From: Alphaproteobacteria bacterium
Lineage (GTDB): Bacteria; Planctomycetota; Phycisphaerae; UBA1845
DNA: 64,000 bases
Direction of reading: 5' to 3'
Assembly: GCA_028285105.1 (NCBI GenBank)
Contig: JANQQE010000013.1
Coordinates: 84,563 to 148,562, forward strand
The stretch's first letter is position 1; each line of letters begins with the position of its first letter. The notes beneath the pieces are model-generated. The model searched no databases. It saw only the letters and a program-made list of their open reading frames with translations, and was not told where the DNA came from. Of the stretch, positions 60,145 through 64,000 are shown in pieces. Made by a program: the position numbers and the translations under genes.

Positions 60145-60261
60145 TCCTGCCATCGGTCATCGAATTCCTGCCGACGGATAATAGAATGCAACCGATTTAG
60201 TCGATATCGTAGTAGCCTCGCCAGGGCCCGAGAGTTTGCACAGGACGCAGGAGGATCAGCC

Positions 60262-61221
60262 ATGAAGACACTCATCGCCGACAAATATGAAGCAGCCGGA
60301 ATCCAGCAATTGGAATCGCTCGGTTGCGAGATCACGCAGGATGCCGACTTGCAGGACGAATCATTGGCATTGGCGCTCTCATCAAACGGAGTTGAATTGC
60401 TGATCGTGCGCTCGACGGTTGTCACCGGCGCGATGATCGAAGCTGCATCTTCTCTTAAACTCATCATCCGTGCTGGATCGGGCTACAATAACATCGACAC
60501 CGAAACGGCAAAAAGTCGCGGCGTCGGTGTGGCCAATTGCCCGGGCATGAACGCGATCGCCGTCGCCGAGTTGGCGATGGGACTGATCCTCGCGCTCGAT
60601 CGCCGCATCGTCGATAACGTCGTCGATATTCGCAAGGGCATCTGGGACAAGAAAAAATACAGCAAGGCCCGAGGACTTTATGGTCGAACGTTGGGCGTCG
60701 TCGGACTCGGCAAGATCGGACACCTGCTCGCCGAACGGGCACACGCATTTGGAATGAACATTGTCTACAGCGACGTTGTCGCGAACACCAAAGCCGAAAC
60801 GGAACTGGGCGCCAAGCGCATCGAATTCGAAGAGGTCCTGTCCCAGGGCGATTACGTTTCGCTTCACGTACCGCTGCTCGAAGAAACGCGCGGGATGATG
60901 AACGCTGCCCGTTTCAAAATGATGAAACCCACCGCCCATCTAATCAACTGTAGTCGGGGCGAAGTCGTAGCCAGCGAAGACTTGGTGGCAGCGATCGAAA
61001 ACGGCGACATCGCCGGCGCAGGTTTGGACGTCTACGAAAACGAGCCGGGGCCATCGGACAAATCGTTCGACGACGCTGCGGGCCAATCACCTCGTGTATA
61101 CGGAACGCATCACATTGGAGCATCAACCGATCAAGCGCAGCAAGCCGTCTCCGAAGAGTCAGCCCGAATCGTCGAAATGTTCAAAAAAACCGGCGAAGTC
61201 CTCAACTGCGTGAACCCATAA
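60262..61221 (+). CDS. serA: D-3-phosphoglycerate dehydrogenase-like D-2-hydroxyacid dehydrogenase
   Basis: IIRAGSGYNNIDTETAKSRGVGVANCPGMNAIAVAELAMGLIL; LGVVGLGKIGHLLAERAHAFGM; HIGASTDQAQ. Confidence 0.88.
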   Translation: MKTLIADKYEAAGIQQLESLGCEITQDADLQDESLALALSSNGVELLIVRSTVVTGAMIEAASSLKLIIRAGSGYNNIDTETAKSRGVGVANCPGMNAIAVAELAMGLILALDRRIVDNVVDIRKGIWDKKKYSKARGLYGRTLGVVGLGKIGHLLAERAHAFGMNIVYSDVVANTKAETELGAKRIEFEEVLSQGDYVSLHVPLLEETRGMMNAARFKMMKPTAHLINCSRGEVVASEDLVAAIENGDIAGAGLDVYENEPGPSDKSFDDAAGQSPRVYGTHHIGASTDQAQQAVSEESARIVEMFKKTGEVLNCVNP

Positions 61222-61254
61222 GACGCGATTGCGATCGAGTAATTCGCAAGATTC

Positions 61255-63195
61255 CTACTCATATTCAGACGGAATGACTTCCGGGTCGTAGAGATGTTTG
61301 CCTGCTGCATATTGGCGTTTCGATTTGCTGAACGGCAGAATGTTGTTCGGGTCGCTACCCTTTGAAGCGCGCTGCACACCGACTTCCATGATCCTGGCTG
61401 CCTCTTCGAAGTTGCCCGCCTCAGCATGGGCGGCTGCCAATGTGTGTAATCCGGAAAACGGCATCGTTTCCTCGTCGTCGCCATAGAGTTCGAGAGCGAT
61501 TCGCATGGCTTTTTCCCAATCGCGTACGCTCGGTTCAGGACACATCGAATACGTGCGCGAAAGCATCTCGCCCAAATCGCGATCCTTAGGGTACGCGGCA
61601 TAGGCCTGACTTAAAATCGCTGCCCCGCGTTCATAGTCACCTCTATCGAGCGCGTCGCGCCCAGCCCACGAGAGCGTCCGTGGAGCAGTACCGCCATTTT
61701 CAAACGCCTTCAAATACCAAGTGCGGGCAGCATCGTTTTCCCCCCGCGACGTATAAATCGCACCGAGGCCCTGCATCGCTCCGGCATGACGCGGTTCCAA
61801 CTCAAGCGTCTTTTGATACTCTTTCAATGCATCATCGTAGCGATCCGAAAACACGTACGCATTGGCGAGATCGAAGTGTTTGCCTGGCGACGTTGGGTCT
61901 TTTTGTAGAATCTGCTCCAGCAATTCCACAATACGTGGAAGGTCTTTTTGCGCTTCTGCAAGCCCAAATTCAAGTTTGAGGACATGGTCCGGGTCGGCTC
62001 CTAGATTCCCGGCTTGTTCGATGATTTTTGGAACTTCTTCGTAGCGCCCCTGAGCCAGTCGCAACTTTCCCAGCAACAAGAAACCTGCCGCCGTTTCGCT
62101 GTTCTTCGCAATGAGCGGTTCAAGAAACTCTTCGACTTTTTCAAACTCGCCAAGTCGCAAATGAGACTCGGCCGAACCTATCCGGGCCGACAAGTTTTGG
62201 GGCGAGTACGCCAAAGCATTGGCAAAATGGCTCCTGGCCGCGGCTGCATCACCTCGCATCAGCGCGAATGCCGCTCGCTCGTTTTCGATGTTGGTCCCGA
62301 TCGCCAACTTCAACACGGCTTCGTGGTGCGGGTCTTCGATCGTGGGGATATGATTGTTGTTGACTTCGACCGCTCGAAGTTGCTCGGCTTTTTCCTTTTG
62401 ACCGAGCATCTCGATCGTGGCGATCATTTCACGGCGGACACCGCCCATGTTGGGGAATTGTTCAAATACCGGCTTGAGGTATTCCATCGCAAAGATCGGA
62501 GCTTTGAGTTTGCGATTGATCGAGCCAAGAAGATAACTCGCCAATGGGTGCTTTGGATTTTTCTCCAAGAGGTCGGCAGCCAGTCTGCCAGCATCCTGCA
62601 AACGTTCGACTTTGACCAATGCGTTGATGAGCGCCACCTGAGATGGGATGTCGTCCGGTTTGAGCTTACTCGCCCGCGTCAGAAACTCGACGGCTTGCTC
62701 GGACTTTCCCCCAAAAAACAACAGTCGACCGCCAAGGTATGCCCAACGAAAATCGTTTGGATCAAGAGCCGACGCGGATTGATAAAGCTGCGATGCCTGC
62801 TCGTTTAGACGATATGAATCAAGCAGCATCGCCAAAGCACCGACAGCCTCCGCCGATTCGGGATTCGCCTCCGCCTTTCCGATTGCCGCGGTAAGCTGCT
62901 CGCGAATGACCGGCTCGAAGGCATTGACATCGACCTCGGGCACGTCCGCCGGACCGACAACCGCTGAAGTCACATCCTCGACGACAGACTCATTCGCTTC
63001 CGAACTGGATGTCATCTCGCCGGCAGCGGATTGCGACGTCGGGGCTGCCTTATCATCGTTTGATGCTGCGTCGCTTTCATTGGCCCTTTTGCAACCGGCA
63101 CAGGCAAACGAAATCAGCAACGAACCGAGCATTGCAATCGCGGGAGTTGGTTTACAGCCCCACGCTTTGGCGGACGACATTCCTAAACACTTCAT
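61255..63195 (-). CDS. TPR-repeat protein, secreted/lipoprotein-like
   Basis: Signal-like N-term with ..LLISFACAGCK; TPR units (PGKHFDLANAYVFSDRYDDALKEYQKTLELEPRHAGAMQGLGAIYTSRGENDAARTWYLKAF). Confidence 0.83.
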   Translation of the reverse strand: MKCLGMSSAKAWGCKPTPAIAMLGSLLISFACAGCKRANESDAASNDDKAAPTSQSAAGEMTSSSEANESVVEDVTSAVVGPADVPEVDVNAFEPVIREQLTAAIGKAEANPESAEAVGALAMLLDSYRLNEQASQLYQSASALDPNDFRWAYLGGRLLFFGGKSEQAVEFLTRASKLKPDDIPSQVALINALVKVERLQDAGRLAADLLEKNPKHPLASYLLGSINRKLKAPIFAMEYLKPVFEQFPNMGGVRREMIATIEMLGQKEKAEQLRAVEVNNNHIPTIEDPHHEAVLKLAIGTNIENERAAFALMRGDAAAARSHFANALAYSPQNLSARIGSAESHLRLGEFEKVEEFLEPLIAKNSETAAGFLLLGKLRLAQGRYEEVPKIIEQAGNLGADPDHVLKLEFGLAEAQKDLPRIVELLEQILQKDPTSPGKHFDLANAYVFSDRYDDALKEYQKTLELEPRHAGAMQGLGAIYTSRGENDAARTWYLKAFENGGTAPRTLSWAGRDALDRGDYERGAAILSQAYAAYPKDRDLGEMLSRTYSMCPEPSVRDWEKAMRIALELYGDDEETMPFSGLHTLAAAHAEAGNFEEAARIMEVGVQRASKGSDPNNILPFSKSKRQYAAGKHLYDPEVIPSEYE

Positions 63196-63411
63196 CGAAA
63201 AACCCCTTGACCCATGTTCTCATTCAACTATTCGTGTATGAGGCCAACACACTTTACGGATACAGCGTTATCGTAACCCTTGTGGCCAGCAACCCAAATC
63301 TCAGAAGTGTAACGCACACCGGACCCTGGTTTTTGACGTCGATCCCTGCCTGGCCTGAAACTGCACCCGTGCAGGTCAGGGAACACATCAAACACCAAAG
63401 TACGCGCAAAA

Positions 63412-63449
63412 AAATAGCGGCCTACCGCCCCAATGGGAAAGTAAGCCGC
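63412..63449 (-). terminator. Terminator-like hairpin downstream of the rRNA gene
   Basis: TAGCGGCtTACtttcccattggggcGGTAgGCCGCTA followed by TTTTTTT on the minus strand. Confidence 0.75.
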
Positions 63450-63627
63450 TATGAAATAGCTCTTTGGCAATTGAATAAGCGGATGTGTTTGTGCAATTCC
63501 AACTTTGTCATTCCAATGCACTGATACAGCGATCAGGATGACGTTATCGAAGCAAGCAACTTGGAACTCAAGAATTCAAGTTCAAAGTGTCATCATTTCT
63601 GATGATTTGTGCCAGCGTCTCATTAAT

Positions 63628-64000
<373 letters not shown>

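Overview
The window looks like a ~64 kb chromosomal segment from a Planctomycetota-like bacterium. That assignment is inferred from 'GDFDIDGDVDLKDFAVFQTCFG' dockerin-like tails, tandem prepilin-like proteins and overall gene content; no search was run. It carries about 50 supportable genes and the 3' end of a 23S rRNA gene on the minus strand at the right edge. Main blocks: (1) a cytochrome bc-type operon (Rieske, split cytochrome b, HEAT/barrel-sandwich protein) preceded by four direct repeats; (2) an apparently complete reductive pyrimidine catabolic pathway (hydA-preT-preA, beta-ureidopropionase, NCS2 permease, class III aminotransferase, mmsA) split by two secreted-protein genes, one of them collagen-like, with a fungal-type cytosine deaminase nearby; (3) a KorA-KorB 2-oxoacid:ferredoxin oxidoreductase bracketed by two CBS-domain proteins; (4) tandem duplicated prepilin-like proteins and a large secreted HEYGH metallopeptidase; (5) a DUF2199-like gene interrupted by a single in-frame TAA; (6) several families of dispersed palindromes. 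I recognised no CRISPR array, tRNA, phage or transposase. The best candidates for something undescribed are the CBS-Kor-CBS module, the HEAT/BSH subunit of the bc operon with its iteron-like upstream repeats, and the collagen/metalloprotease pair inside the pyrimidine locus.
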